This document shows positions 30,552 to 41,866 of a stretch of 64,000 bases of DNA, piece by piece; the first letter of the stretch is position 1; each line of letters begins with the position of its first letter. The stretch is from Lysinibacillus pakistanensis (GTDB taxonomy: Bacteria; Bacillota; Bacilli; Bacillales_A; Planococcaceae), in contig BBDJ01000019.1 of the NCBI GenBank assembly GCA_001312325.1, forward strand, positions 1-64,000. Reading direction: 5' to 3'. The translations under genes were made by a program, and so were the position numbers. The notes beneath the pieces were generated by a model that did no database searches, was not told the origin of the DNA, and saw only the letters and a list, made by a program, of their open reading frames with translations.

Positions 30552-32125
30552 TTGATTCTAGTTCGGAATGATAACTTCGAAATATCAGAAGAAAATGGCA
30601 AAGTATATATGGTAACTTTCAGCGCTGGTTTTCCATTAAAAGAATTTGATAGTATTTTACGCAGTCATCCCCGCCTAAAGTTGTCTAATTTTTCAATATT
30701 AAAAAAATGTATTAGCGACTGAAAGTATAAATCCTGTTGAAATCGGACGTTGGCTTCCGAATGTGGAAGCGGAAATTGCACGAGATAAAATGTCTGCCTC
30801 TATATTTATCTATGAAACACATGATTATATTCAAAAAAAATAAAGAAAAATTGTCGCAACAAATTTTAGAAACGCTTGAAGATGAAGGAATTATAAATGG
30901 AATTTTGGATTTTGATATTTCGAAAATTGAACCAGGAAAAGCATTTTTAATTGCTCAAGGAACGCCACCTGTAGCAGGAACTGATGCACAAATTACATAC
31001 TTACCTAAACCAGAGAGAAAGCCAGTGATTCGCGAAGATGGAAAAGCTGATTATTATGATATGAACTTTATCTCTGAAATTTCTGAAGGGTCATGGCTTG
31101 GCGAAAAAATACCTGCAACTTTAGGGAAAGCAGGGAAAAATGTGCTAGGTGATACGATTGCTGCTGCACCAGGTCGTGATTTTCCCATTAAATACGATAA
31201 AAAATCTGCCTATGAAGTGGAGGAGAATGGGAAAATTGTTATCCGCTCCAAAATTGCAGGCGTATTAGATGATGTCAAGGGCATGATTGGTGTAAATCGA
31301 CATTTGCCTATTCATGGTGATGTTGGTGTTGAAACAGGAAACCTTGAATTTAATGGCTCATTAAGTATAAAAGGAACGGTCACTTCTGGCTATACAGTTA
31401 TTGCTACTGGAGACATTTCAATTGAGGGTGCCGAAGGTGTAAGTGGCGCCAAGCTTATAAAATCTATTGAGGGTGATGTCTATATTCGCGGTGGCATTTT
31501 TGGGCTTGGTTCAACATTGGTGGAGGCAGGCGGCAATATTTTCGTCAAGCATGTTAATGAAGCAAATTTAGTCGCAGCTGATAGTATTCATATAGGCTTT
31601 TATGCATTAGGATCACAGCTCACTGCACATTCTATCTTTGTGGACGAACGAAAAGGTAAAATTATTGGGGGTCGCGCAGTAGCGAAAAATACAATTGTCA
31701 CGGCTATATCTGGAAACCGTTTAGAGCGTCGAACGGATTTAATCATCGAAAGTGTCAATAAAAGAGAAAGCTATTCGCTTATGCAAGAGAAGGCAACACA
31801 CTTAAAGCAATTACAATCAGATATTTCAATACAAGAGGGAAAAATTAAGAGCTTATTACCAATCCTTAATCAAATGACGAAGGAGCAAGTGGCTACATTT
31901 GAGGAAACGAAGCAGGTCTTAACGAAATTGAAGGCCGAAGCAGTGACAATTGACCGTGAGGTGAAACTAATGATGGATGAAATGCGCCATGCAGGTAAAG
32001 AGGAAATTACTGTGACAAAAGAAGCGCATCCAGGCACATATATTCAGATTGGCAAAAAATCATCCCTATTAAGTAAAATGACCAATGGTAAATTTCTCCT
32101 TGAATTTGGTGAGTTAAATGTCTAG
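30552..32125 (+). CDS. FapA/DUF342-family protein
   Basis: The FapA (DUF342) fold is a central right-handed beta helix; family members are linked to polar organisation or flagellar assembly, mostly uncharacterised. Seen here: an N-terminal part, then IAQGTPPVAGTDAQI, VLGDTIAAAPGRDFP, GGRAVAKNTIVTAISG, and a C-terminal coiled coil (HLKQLQSDISIQEGKIKSLL). It starts at TTG 30552 after GGAGGAGG. Frame breaks lie at A7 near 30705 and A8 near 30835. About 523 residues after repair. It overlaps the next gene by 8 bases. Confidence 0.82.
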
Positions 32126-32848
32126 CCAAACGTCCATTCCTGTGTTTGCACATCGAGGAGCGTCAGCTTATGCACTTGAAAATAGCTTCAGGGCTTTTGA
32201 GAAGGCATTGGAGCTAGGTGCAGATGGCATTGAATTGGATATCCAATTGTCAAAGGAAGGAATTCCAGTTGTCTATCATGATCCACAGCTATCAAGATTA
32301 GTTGGCATCAATAAGCTTGTGAATGAGTGTACAGTAGAGGAGCTTCTTAGCTTTAAGCTTGGAAAGCCCTGGAGACGTTTTTTTTTCTTCGTACAAAATT
32401 CCAACATTAGATGCCGTTTTAGCATGGGCAAATTCCCATCAGCTACCCCTTAATATTGAATTAAAATCAACCATCCTTAATAATAAAAATGCACTTATTC
32501 AAATGCTTCATCAACTTATTTTGCCTGTTGGCAGTCATTTTTCATCGTTTCACTATGAGCTGTTAGAAATCGTGAAGCAATATAGATCTGATGTTGAAAC
32601 AGCCCTTATTGCAACTAAAAAAATTAAAATGGGATTTGCTCAGTGATTATAAAGCGATTGACAGCGTGCATATGCATAAAAGGTATTATAAACCAAGATT
32701 TTTAGAGGCATGTGTAGCAAGTGATAAAGCATGTCGTTTTTATGCGATTGATGGTAATGAGGCTTTTTTGACAAACCCACATCCATCAGTAATTGGTTGG
32801 ATTACTGATTATCCTGATAAAGTAATAGCGAAGCAGCACCGTCAATAA
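32118..32848 (+). CDS. glycerophosphodiester phosphodiesterase
   Basis: GDPD-family TIM barrel that hydrolyses glycerophosphodiesters to glycerol 3-phosphate. The motif FAHRGASAYALENSFRAFEKAL with GADGIELDIQLSKEGIPVVYHD holds the catalytic His and metal ligands. Frame breaks lie in the T9 run near 32382 and the A6 run near 32620. About 242 residues after repair. No signal peptide, so probably cytoplasmic, like B. subtilis YqiK at the same chromosomal place. Confidence 0.9.
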
Positions 32849-32895
32849 AAATAGCTATCCAGTAAGTCAAATGACTTAGATGGATAGCTATTTTT
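32848..32895. terminator. bidirectional terminator
   Basis: AAAAATAGCTATCCA and TGGATAGCTATTTTT form a long stem with T runs on both strands. It serves the diesterase and the convergent DUF2627 gene. Confidence 0.88.
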
Positions 32896-33132
32896 ATTTT
32901 TTTTGAAAGCGCGGAGCAACTTTTCCATTTTTTTCGATCGCGGTGGAGTAAAAAGCCTGCAAAAAAAGCCAAATCCTATTACAAAGAGAATGACGCCCAC
33001 AACGAACTGTAACCATAAAAACGGGAAAGGTGCAATAAGTTTACCAAATAATGTATCACGCATGAATTTAATGCCACCTGCAGCCATAAGACCTGGAATA
33101 AGCATTACAATAAATGCAGCTAAACGAGCCAT
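32894..33132 (-). CDS. DUF2627 membrane protein (YqzF-like)
   Basis: About 79 residues with two membrane segments (LAAFIVMLIPGLMAAGGIKFM and LWLQFVVGVILFVIGFGFFC) around RDTLFG, the hallmark of this Bacillus family next to bkd genes. AAGGAGG precedes the ATG. As read the frame runs into the terminator (to 32842); one more A in the run at 32897-32904 would stop it at 32894, which is preferred. Function unknown. Confidence 0.7.
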
Positions 33133-33439
33133 GCATGTCCCTCCTTATTCCTAAGTTTAATTGTACCTGTGGTTATTGGAATGTCAAGAAACGTTATTTC
33201 ACTATGTGACTGCTGAAGCCATGAGCACAAAGGGTATAAACTAGGATTCGTAACTGAATGTTTAGAAAATTCTTACTTAATCGAGAATGTGTAATAATAG
33301 TTGCGAAATTGTGAAATTGTCAGTATTGTAAAATTAAATGGAGCATTATTATCCATTACTAAACAATTTTATTATCATTTAAAACTTGATTGGATGGGCA
33401 TTTGGGGATGCACTTTCCAAAGCAAAGGGGCGAGTTTTC

Positions 33440-34511
33440 ATGGAAATCTTCAAGTATATGGAAAAGTATGATTATGAACAATTGGTATTTTGCCAAGATG
33501 AAGCATCAGGGTTAAAAGCGATTATCGCAATCCATGACACAACACTTGGACCAGCATTAGGCGGGGCACGTATGTGGACATATGCATCAGAAGAGAATGC
33601 GATTGAGGATGCATTACGTTTAGCACGTGGCATGACTTATAAAAATGCAGCTGCTGGTTTAAACCTTGGCGGTGGGAAAACGGTCATTATCGGTGACCCA
33701 TTTAAAGATAAAAATGAGGAAATGTTCAGAGCACTGGGACGTTTTATCCAAGGGCTTAATGGACGCTACATTACAGCGGAGGATGTTGGTACAACAGTAA
33801 CAGATATGGATTTAATCCATGAAGAAACAAATTATGTAACTGGTATTTCTCCAGCATTTGGTTCATCAGGTAATCCATCTCCAGTAACTGCGTACGGTGT
33901 TTATCGTGGGATGAAGGCAGCAGCAAAAGAAGCCTTTGGATCTGATTCATTAGAGGGACGTACAATTTCTGTACAAGGGCTAGGAAATGTTGCTTACAAG
34001 CTTTGCGAGTATTTACATAATGAGGGTGCAAAACTTGTTGTGACTGATATTAATCAAGCAGCAATTGATCGAGTAGTTCATGATTTTGGCGCAACAGTTG
34101 TCGCACCAGATGACATTTATTCACAGGAAGTGGATATCTTCTCACCTTGTGCATTAGGAGCAATTTTAAATGATGAAACGATTCCACAATTAAAGGCAAA
34201 GGTTGTTGCTGGTTCTGCCAATAACCAACTACAAGATTCTCGCCATGGTGATATCTTACATGAATTAGGAATTGTTTATGCGCCTGATTATGTTATCAAT
34301 GCAGGTGGGGTTATAAACGTTGCAGATGAATTATATGGCTATAATCGTGAGCGAGCGATGAAGCGTGTTGATGGTATTTATGATAGTATTGAAAAAAATC
34401 TTTGCTATTTCCAAACGAGATGGTATTCCTACGTATGTAGCGGCTAATCGTTTAGCGGAAGAACGAATTGCACGAGTGTCTAAATCACGTAGCCAATTTT
34501 TAAAAAAATGA
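33440..34511 (+). CDS. bcd: leucine dehydrogenase
   Basis: NAD-dependent deamination of Leu, Ile and Val to the 2-oxo acids that feed the BKD complex. GALGGARMW, the catalytic lysine region [14 protein letters not shown], and the nucleotide fold [15 protein letters not shown] are diagnostic. ATG 33440 follows AAAGGGGCG; the upstream extension of the frame lacks a site. The frame breaks at the A7 run near 34395 and resumes [24 protein letters not shown] to a stop at 34511. About 357 residues. A weak hairpin (AGAAGTCG/CGACTTCT, 34554-34579) follows. Confidence 0.94.
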
Positions 34512-34717
34512 AAAAAAATATTTTACATGGTCGTTAAAAATCACTTAATCATTAGAGAAGTCGCATTGTCGACTTCTTCTAACTTTAATTAGAGATTAGT
34601 AGCTTAACTGAAATAAAGCTAAAGCCCTACCAAGGAGTGAAAGGGATTTTTCTTATATTATCCAATGTGATTGAAGGATAGGCGGATTTAGCACTTTTCT
34701 CATAAGGGGGAAACAAT

Positions 34718-36145
34718 ATGGCTCAAAATTATGATGTTGTCATTTTAGGTGGAGGTACAGGAGGCTATGTTGCAGCAATTCGTGCGGCACAGTTAGGTTT
34801 AAAAACAGCTATTGTTGAACGTGAGCAACTTGGTGGCACATGCTTACATAAAGGCTGTATACCAAGTAAGGCCTTACTTCGAAGTGCTGAAGTATATCGT
34901 ATGGCCAATAAAACGGCTGCAGAATTTGGTGTAGATATTGAAGGAGTTACATTGCAGTTTGACAAAGTACAGGCTAGGAAACAAGCCATTGTTGAGCAGT
35001 TGAGCCAAGGTGTGAATACACTAATGAAAAAAGGTAAAATAGATGTTTATCAGGGAACAGGCAGAATTTTAGGCCCTTCTATCTTTTCACCAATGCCAGG
35101 TACTATTTCAGTGGAAATGAGTAATGGAGAGGAAAATGAAATGCTTGTGCCAACAAATGTTGTGATTGCAACAGGTTCAAAGCCTAGAGGAATGGCTGGG
35201 TTAACAATTGATGGAAAATATGTCATGAACTCAGATCATGCATTACAGATGGAGGAGCTACCGAAGTCATTGCTAATTGTTGGTGGCGGTGTTATTGGAA
35301 TCGAATGGGCATCCATGCTTTGTGATTTTGGCGTATATGTAACGGTTATTGAATATGGGCCATCGATTTTACCATCAGAAGATGCAGATATTGTCAAAGA
35401 AGTCACGAAGCAGCTTGAAAAAAGAGGCGTTCGTATTGTGACAAACGCCCGCTTAGATACAGGAACATTCAAAATTGAAAATGATAACGTTTTCATTTCT
35501 GCGAAAGTTAACGATAAGGATGAATTATTCGAGGCTGATAAATTATTGCTTAGCGTAGGGCGTGAAGCAAATACACAAGGTATAGGCTTAGAAAATACAG
35601 AAATCGAAATTGAGAATGGGTTTATTAAAGTTAATAATTCGTATCAGACAAAGGAATCACATATGTATGCCATTGGGGATGTGATTGGTGGGTTACAATT
35701 AGCACATGTAGCTTCACACGAAGGATTATGTGCCATTGAACATATTGCCTCAGGAAAAACAGAAGCACTAGATGTACTAAAGGTGCCAAAATGCGTTTAC
35801 TCTTTTCCAGAGGTTGCAAGCATTGGCTTAACAGAAAGTGCTGCTAAGGAGCAGGGCTTTACCTTAAAAATAGGAAAGTTTCCATTCAAGGCGATTGGTA
35901 AAGCACTTGTAAATGGAGAGACAGACGGCTTTGTAAAAATTATAGCAGATGAAGAAACAAATGATATTTTGGGTATTCATATGGTAGGTCCACATGTAAC
36001 AGATTTAATTGGTGAAGCATCACTTGCTAAATTACTTGATGCAACGCCATGGGAAGTTAGTCAGGCTATTCATCCGCATCCGTCTCTTAATGAGGTGCTA
36101 GTAGAATCAGCATTAGCTGTGGATAATCGTGCTATTCATTTTTAA
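34718..36145 (+). CDS. lpdV: dihydrolipoamide dehydrogenase of the BKD complex (E3)
   Basis: FAD enzyme that reoxidises dihydrolipoamide. FAD site VILGGGTGGYVAAIRAAQLG, redox disulfide in GGTCLHKGCIPSK, NAD site LLIVGGGVIGIEWASML, and C-terminal catalytic HPHPSLNE are all intact. 475 residues, no frame break. AAGGGGGAAAC precedes the ATG. Next to bcd directly: the ptb and buk genes found at this point in B. subtilis are absent. A structured repeat follows. Confidence 0.94.
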   Translation: MAQNYDVVILGGGTGGYVAAIRAAQLGLKTAIVEREQLGGTCLHKGCIPSKALLRSAEVYRMANKTAAEFGVDIEGVTLQFDKVQARKQAIVEQLSQGVNTLMKKGKIDVYQGTGRILGPSIFSPMPGTISVEMSNGEENEMLVPTNVVIATGSKPRGMAGLTIDGKYVMNSDHALQMEELPKSLLIVGGGVIGIEWASMLCDFGVYVTVIEYGPSILPSEDADIVKEVTKQLEKRGVRIVTNARLDTGTFKIENDNVFISAKVNDKDELFEADKLLLSVGREANTQGIGLENTEIEIENGFIKVNNSYQTKESHMYAIGDVIGGLQLAHVASHEGLCAIEHIASGKTEALDVLKVPKCVYSFPEVASIGLTESAAKEQGFTLKIGKFPFKAIGKALVNGETDGFVKIIADEETNDILGIHMVGPHVTDLIGEASLAKLLDATPWEVSQAIHPHPSLNEVLVESALAVDNRAIHF

Positions 36146-36154
36146 CCTCTCTCA

Positions 36155-36395
36155 GCAGAAGTCTCCCACCTTTATAGGTCGTGAGATGAATGTGAATTCA
36201 GCTACGTTTCAAGGGGTGGCCAAAGACACGCTGAAATAGATTAACTCAGGCTAAGATCTTCACATCCTGTGAAAACGCCTGAGTGACCAACATCGTGTTG
36301 GCCCAAAGCCTCTGGCGGATGTCACGGAATTGAAAGGGAGTTCTTTGTGTAAACACAAAGCCGATTCCGGACGCAATTATGCCGAGGCATAATTG
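36155..36395 (+). repeat. structured intergenic repeat, copy 2
   Basis: Full-length copy, about 240 bases. Predicted stems in order: CTCCCACC/GGTCGTGAG; CTCAGGC/GCCTGAG (36245, 36277) enclosing TTCACA/TGTGAA; CCAACA/TGTTGG (36287, 36296); then CCCAAAGCC, and CGGAAT/ATTCCG enclosing CTTTGTG/CACAAAG; and last ATTATGCC/GGCATAAT. The copy at 50.4 kb keeps these pairings with different bases. It sits between lpdV and bkdAA, inside the bkd gene set. No protein is encoded. Confidence 0.85.
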
Positions 36396-36483
36396 ATAAT
36401 TTATCATTTCATAACTAAAGTATTATCGTGTGAGAGGATTATATACTTTGGTTATTTCTTTACAATGCGAAAGGGGTGTTCGT

Positions 36484-37498
36484 ATGCAAGATGTTCAAAT
36501 CAAGCATGAAGATTTAGGTTTATCAAATGAAGATGTCCTTGCAATGTTCGAAACGATGTTAATGGCAAGAAGATTAGATGAGCGTATGTGGTTATTAAAC
36601 CGTTCAGGTAAAATTCCCTTTGTTATTTCTTGTCAGGGACAAGAGGCAGCACAAGTTGGAGCAGCTTTGCACTCGATAAAGAGAAGGATTATATTGCACC
36701 ATATTATCGTGATATGGGCGTTGTTTTACATTTTGGTATGACACCTAGAGAGTTGATGCTGTCTGCATTTGCCAAAGCAGAAGATCCAAACTCTGGTGGT
36801 CGTCAAATGCCGGGTCATTTTGGTCAAAAGAAAAATCGTATTTTAACGGGATCATCTCCTGTTACAACGCAAGTTCCACATGCAGTGGGCGTTGCCCTTG
36901 CAGGACGGCTACAAAAAGAAGATTTTGTTTCTTTCGTTACGCTTGGTGAAGGTTCTTCTAACCAAGGAGATTTCCATGAAGCGCGAATTTTGCAGGTGTT
37001 CATAAGCTTCCAGTCATTATAATGGTAGAAAATAATCACTATGCAATTTCTGTGCCTGTTGAACGTCAATTAGGCTGTGCGAAAGTATCGGATCGTGGCA
37101 TTGGCTACGGTATGCCAGGTGTTACGGTTGATGGCAAATGTCCATTACAAGTCTATAAAGTGGTGAAAGAGGCTGCAGACCGTGCGCGTAATGGTGAAGG
37201 TCCAAGTTTAATAGAAACTGTGACATACCGTCTAACGGCTCACTCTTCCGATGATGATGATCGTCAATACCGTACTGCTGAAGATATAGCAGAAGGAAAG
37301 GCTAAGGATCCTATTTTACTATTTGAAAAGTATCTTATGGATATGGGTGTAATGTCAGAGAAACTACGTTCAGAAATCGAGGAACGTGTGATGGCTGAAG
37401 TAAATGAGGCTACGGATTATGCAGAGGCTGCACCGTATGCCACACCGGAACATGCTTTGAAATACGTGTATGCACCAGTGGACGGAGGTGACGTGTAA
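36484..37498 (+). CDS. bkdAA: branched-chain 2-oxoacid dehydrogenase E1 alpha
   Basis: Thiamine-diphosphate subunit that decarboxylates branched-chain 2-oxo acids. SCQGQEAAQVGAAFALD, YYRDMGVVLHFGMTP, the ThDP motif GEGSSNQGDFHE..NNHYAISVP, and the phosphorylation-loop-like YRLTAHSSDDDD. Frame breaks near 36667 (one T lost) and near 36985 (one G lost; EGANFAGVHKLPVI expected). About 338 residues after repair. GAAAGGGG precedes the ATG. The stop overlaps the bkdAB start. Confidence 0.93.
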
Positions 37499-38482
37499 TG
37501 GCAGTGATGTCTTATATTGATGCGATTACATTAGCGATGAAGGAAGAAATGGAACGTGATGAGCGTGTTTTCATTTTAGGAGAGGATGTTGGTCGTAAGG
37601 GCGGAGTATTTAAAGCAACTTCTGGCTTGTACGATCAATTTGGTGAATATCGTGTACTTGATACGCCTCTTGCAGAAAGTGCTATAGCCGGTGTTGGTAT
37701 AGGAGCTGCGATGTATGGTATGCGCCCAATTGCCGAAATGCAGTTTGCAGATTTTATTATGCCTGCTGTGAACCAAATCGTCTCTGAGGCAGCAAAAATT
37801 CGCTACCGTTCAAATAATGACTGGACTTGTCCAATGGTAATACGTGCCCCGTTTGGTGGGGGTATACATGGAGCACTCTATCATTCCCAATCTGTAGAGG
37901 CACTTTTTGCAGGAACGCCAGGATTGAAAATTGTTATTCCATCAACACCGTATGATGCTAAAGGTCTATTAAAAGCAGCTATTCGTGATGAAGACCCTGT
38001 GTTATTTTTTTGAGCATAAACGTGCATATCGCTTGATTAAAGGTGAAGTCCCTGCGAATGATTACACATTACCAATTGGTAAAGCGGATGTTAAACGTGA
38101 GGGAGATGACATTACGGTCATTACGTACGGTTTAGCTGTACATTTTGCATTACAAGCTGCGGAGCGACTAGCAGCAGATGGTATTTCTGCACATATTCTA
38201 GATCTTCGTACTGTATATCCACTTGATAAGGAAGCAATTATTGAGGCTGCAAGTAAAACAGGAAAAGTGTTGCTGGTAACAGAGGATAATAAAGAAGGTA
38301 GTATCATGAGCGAGGTGGCGGCCATCATCGCTGAGCATTGTTTATTTGATCTTGATGCACCCATTCAACGCCTTGCAGGACCAGATGTTCCGGCAATGCC
38401 TTATGCTCCAACAATGGAAAAGTATTTTATGATAAATCCTGATAAAGTAGAGCGCGCGATGCGTGAACTAGCTGCCTTCTAA
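37498..38482 (+). CDS. bkdAB: branched-chain 2-oxoacid dehydrogenase E1 beta
   Basis: Beta subunit of E1, forming the heterotetramer with BkdAA. MSYIDAITLAMKEEMERDERVFILGEDVGRKGGVFKAT, GAAMYGMRPIAEMQFADF, and RAPFGGGIHGALYHSQSVEALF are characteristic. The frame breaks at the T7 run near 38005 (PVLFFEHKRAYR expected) and continues to 38482. About 328 residues. GGAGGTGACGTGTAATG overlaps the bkdAA stop, so translation is coupled. Confidence 0.94.
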
Positions 38483-38689
38483 ATAGAAGGCACTTCTCAC
38501 AAATTGAAAAAGTATTTAGTGAAAATCTTTGATTAGTGAGTGCTACAAATACTTATTGTAAAAGGAAAGCCTCAGTCGAATAGTCCGTTTTGAGAACTGT
38601 TTTTCTACAGTGTCCTGTCGGCTATTCATTCTAAAATAGTTTGTCACATATAAATACGGCTAGGCTTAATTGGATGGGAGGAATAGATG

Positions 38690-40037
38690 ATGGCGATTCA
38701 AAATATCACAATGCCACAACTCGGTGAAAGTGTAACAGAAGGAACAATTGAAAAATGGCTTGTTAAGCCTGGTGATACAGTAAAAAAAATATGACCCTCT
38801 AGCAGAAGTTGCAACAGATAAAGTAAATGCAGAAATCCCTTCATCTTTTGAAGGTGTTATTACAGAGTTGCTTGCAGAGGAAGGCCAAACGTTACCAGTA
38901 GGTGCAATCGTTTGCTCTATTGAAATTGCCGGTGACAGCGAGCTACCACCTCCACCTCCAACGAAGAAATCAGCAGTTAGTACAGCGATTTTAAATGCAG
39001 GTGTACAAAGAAAACAAGAAACACAACAAGCTACGACAGCTACGGTTGCACCACCAAAACCAGTAAGGAAGGATAAAGTTCGCTATTCACCAGCAGTTCT
39101 TCGACTTGCACAGGAGCATGATATTGCGCTTGAGCAAGTTTCAGGAACAGGTGAAGGAGGACGTATTACAAGAAAAGACCTTCTTGCCTTAATTGAAGCG
39201 GGAGCTGTGCCAACTACACAGGCTGAAACACCTTCTATCGCTGATACTCCTGTACAACAGTCAGCGTCTGCTGTAGCAAATGTAAATCCACAGAACGATA
39301 TGAAGCCAGTCACACCTACACAGCCTTTGCAAGCAGGGGATATTGAAATACCTGTAACGAAAGTGCGTCGTGCTATCGCCAATAATATGGTAAGAAGTGT
39401 TCATGAAGTGCCGCATGCATGGATGATGATGGAAGTGGATGTAACGGATTTAGTCACTTATCGAGACAGTATAAAGACAGAGTTTAAACAAAAAGAAGGC
39501 TTTAATATTACGTATTTTGCCTTCTTTGTGAAGGCAGTTGCACAAGCATTAAAAGAGTTCCCAATGATGAATTCTATGTGGGCAGAGGATAAAATTATTC
39601 AGAAGCATGACATTAACATTTCCATTGCCGTTGCAACTGATGATGCCTTATTTGTTCCTGTTATAAAACACGCTGATGAAAAATCAATTAAAGGGATTGC
39701 GAGGGAAATTAATGAGCTCGCTGTCAAAGTACGTGCTGGAAAATTGTCAATGGATGATATCAAAGGTGGAACTTTTACGGTCAATAATACGGGTGCATTC
39801 GGCTCTGTGCAGTCGATGGGCATCATCAATTATCCACAAGCAGCAATTTTGCAGGTGGAAAGTATTGTAAAAAAAACAGTTGTTTTACCGGGTGGCATGT
39901 TTGCTGCACGTGATATTGTGAATTTATGTTTATCATTAGATCACCGCGTTTTAGACGGACTTGTTTGTGGTAAATTCCTAAATAGAGTAAAAGAAATACT
40001 CGAAAATACAAATAAATCTTCGACGTCAGTCTACTGA
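38690..40037 (+). CDS. bkdB: branched-chain 2-oxoacid dehydrogenase E2 (lipoamide acyltransferase)
   Basis: E2 core of the BKD complex. An N-terminal lipoyl domain (MPQLGESVTEGTIEKWL, lipoylated Lys in EVATDKVNAEIPS), a Pro/Ala linker, the E3-binding domain (RYSPAVLRLAQEHDIALEQVSGTGEGGRITRKDLL), and the catalytic domain with DHRVLDG. GGGAGG supports ATG 38690 (or the adjacent ATG 38687). The frame breaks at the A7 run near 38787. About 449 residues. The 207-base gap after bkdAB has no gene. Confidence 0.94.
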
Positions 40038-40044
40038 TGACTAC

Positions 40045-40084
40045 TCGGAAACCTGTTGTATAACGGTTTCCGAATTTTTTTTTG
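40045..40084 (+). terminator. terminator of the bkd genes
   Basis: TCGGAAACC pairs with GGTTTCCGA, followed by ATTTTTTTTT. Confidence 0.88.
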
Positions 40085-40158
40085 CTTTTCGAGTCGCAAT
40101 TTGTCATGTAGAATAACAAATAGAAACTACTAAGGGGGGAAGCTGATTAAGCGTCCGC

Positions 40159-41866
40159 ATGTCAAACAACATGAAAAATATTGAATTTGAAAAGCCGTCC
40201 TATTCAGAATGGCAAGATGCAGCAATCAAGGCTTTAAAAGGGAAACCATTCGAGTCTCTTTTAACGAAAACAAGTGAAGGTATTACATTAGAACCTCTTT
40301 ACACACAAGAAAGTTTAGTAGCAAAACTTGGTGAAGAACTTGATAAACAAGTTGCCACAATCCGTTCCCTACAAAATAGTCAAGTCTTTAAAGTGGCACA
40401 GCAAGTTTATGCTGACACAGGCGAAGCATTTTTTTGCTCAGCTAGATGATAGTTTAGCACGTGGAAACGAAGTAGTAACAATTGATAGCCGTGTTAATTT
40501 TGAATGGACTGCAGAAATAGTAGCAAAATTAGCGACTTATTTCTCAGAATATTCGTTTAAAATTACGGTTGAAAATTCAAATGACCCATTATTAGCAGTA
40601 TTCGACAACATTGCCATTGAACAACGAGAAGCTACCAAAGGTTTCATCGTTTCAAAAAAACCCTATCACTTTAACTGATTTTCCGAACGTGCGCTCAATC
40701 GGTGCAGATATTACGGTTTATCACAATCAAGGAGCAAATGCTGTACAAGAATTAGCATATGCACTTGCGTTTGCGGCTAAATATGCAGAGCAAGAAGAAA
40801 GCTTTGAAGCCTTTGCAAAGCGATTTTATGTATCCTTTGCTATTGATACACAGTTCTTTACAGAGATTGCTAAACTTCGTGCTTTTAAAGTACTTTGGAA
40901 AGCGTTCTCATCTGCTTATGGTATAGAAAAAAAATATTAAAATTCCAACACTTGCAGAAACTTCATTAAGAAGCTTCTCAAAATTAGATGTTTATGTAAA
41001 CCTACTACGTGCAGCAAATGAAGCGCTTTCTGGCTTAATTGGTGGTGCAGACGTCTTTACTGTTCATCCACATGATGCATTAACAAAGCCAACTGATCAA
41101 TCAATTCGTATTGCACGTAATGTATCTTTAGTTTTAAAAGAAGAAACAAATGTGTTAAAAGTAACTGACCCAGCTGGAGGTTCATATTTCATTGAGTCAT
41201 TGACAGCTGATTTTGTAAAAGAAGCTTGGGCATTATTCTTAGATATTGAAGCTGCTGGGGGCATTGATGCTTATATTGCCTCAGGAAAGCTAGCAGAAGA
41301 ATTAGAGCAATCATACCAAGCTCGTATTAAAGCTACACAAACACGAAAGCAATCTCTAATTGGTACGAATATTTATGCAAATCCAGCAGATGTGCTTGAG
41401 AGTGAAACGAATCCATTATTTGCAGATATTAAGCGAATTGCTATACCTTTCGAGCAATTACGAGCAGACATGACGGCTGCTAATGTGAAAACAGGAATCT
41501 TAGCATTAGGTACATTAAAAAGCTCGAAACCACGTGCTGATTTTGTATCTGGTTTCTTAAATACAGTAGGTGTAGTACCAGAAAAAAAGTGAACCAATCG
41601 CAACGGCCGAAGAAGCAGTGGCATGGTTAAATACTACAGAAGCAACCTATGTGGTGATTGCTGGCAATGATGACGATACAAAAGAATTAGTACCAGCGAT
41701 TCTAGCGGGTAAACCTGCTAATGTGCTTGTTGATGTTGCAGGTAAATATAAAGACGAAGAAGAAGCTTGGTTAGCAGATGGCTTAAACGGCTTTATTTTC
41801 GCAGGACAGAACATCATTGAAAAATTAAATTCAGTGTTCGCTAGCATGAAGGAGGTCCAACGATGA
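40159..41866 (+). CDS. mutA: methylmalonyl-CoA mutase small subunit
   Basis: Non-catalytic partner of MutB in the B12-dependent mutase. It has the mutase barrel pattern ([53 protein letters not shown]) and a degenerate C-terminal B12-like fold ([24 protein letters not shown]) without the DxHxxG cobalamin motif, as expected for this subunit. Frame breaks lie at T7 near 40430, A7 near 40658, A8 near 40930 and A7 near 41585. About 568 residues after repair. It overlaps mutB by 4 bases. Confidence 0.9.

Noticed and set aside
33290..33440. Sigma-54 type promoter before bcd
   Set aside because: The Bacillus bkd operon uses SigL, so I looked for GG-N10-GC. The nearest candidate (TGGGCATTTGGGGATGCA) has the wrong spacing and overlaps the leader, so I do not claim it.
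40085..40158. Cobalamin riboswitch before the B12-dependent mutase genes
   Set aside because: The gap is only about 75 bases after the terminator and lacks the B12-box sequence.
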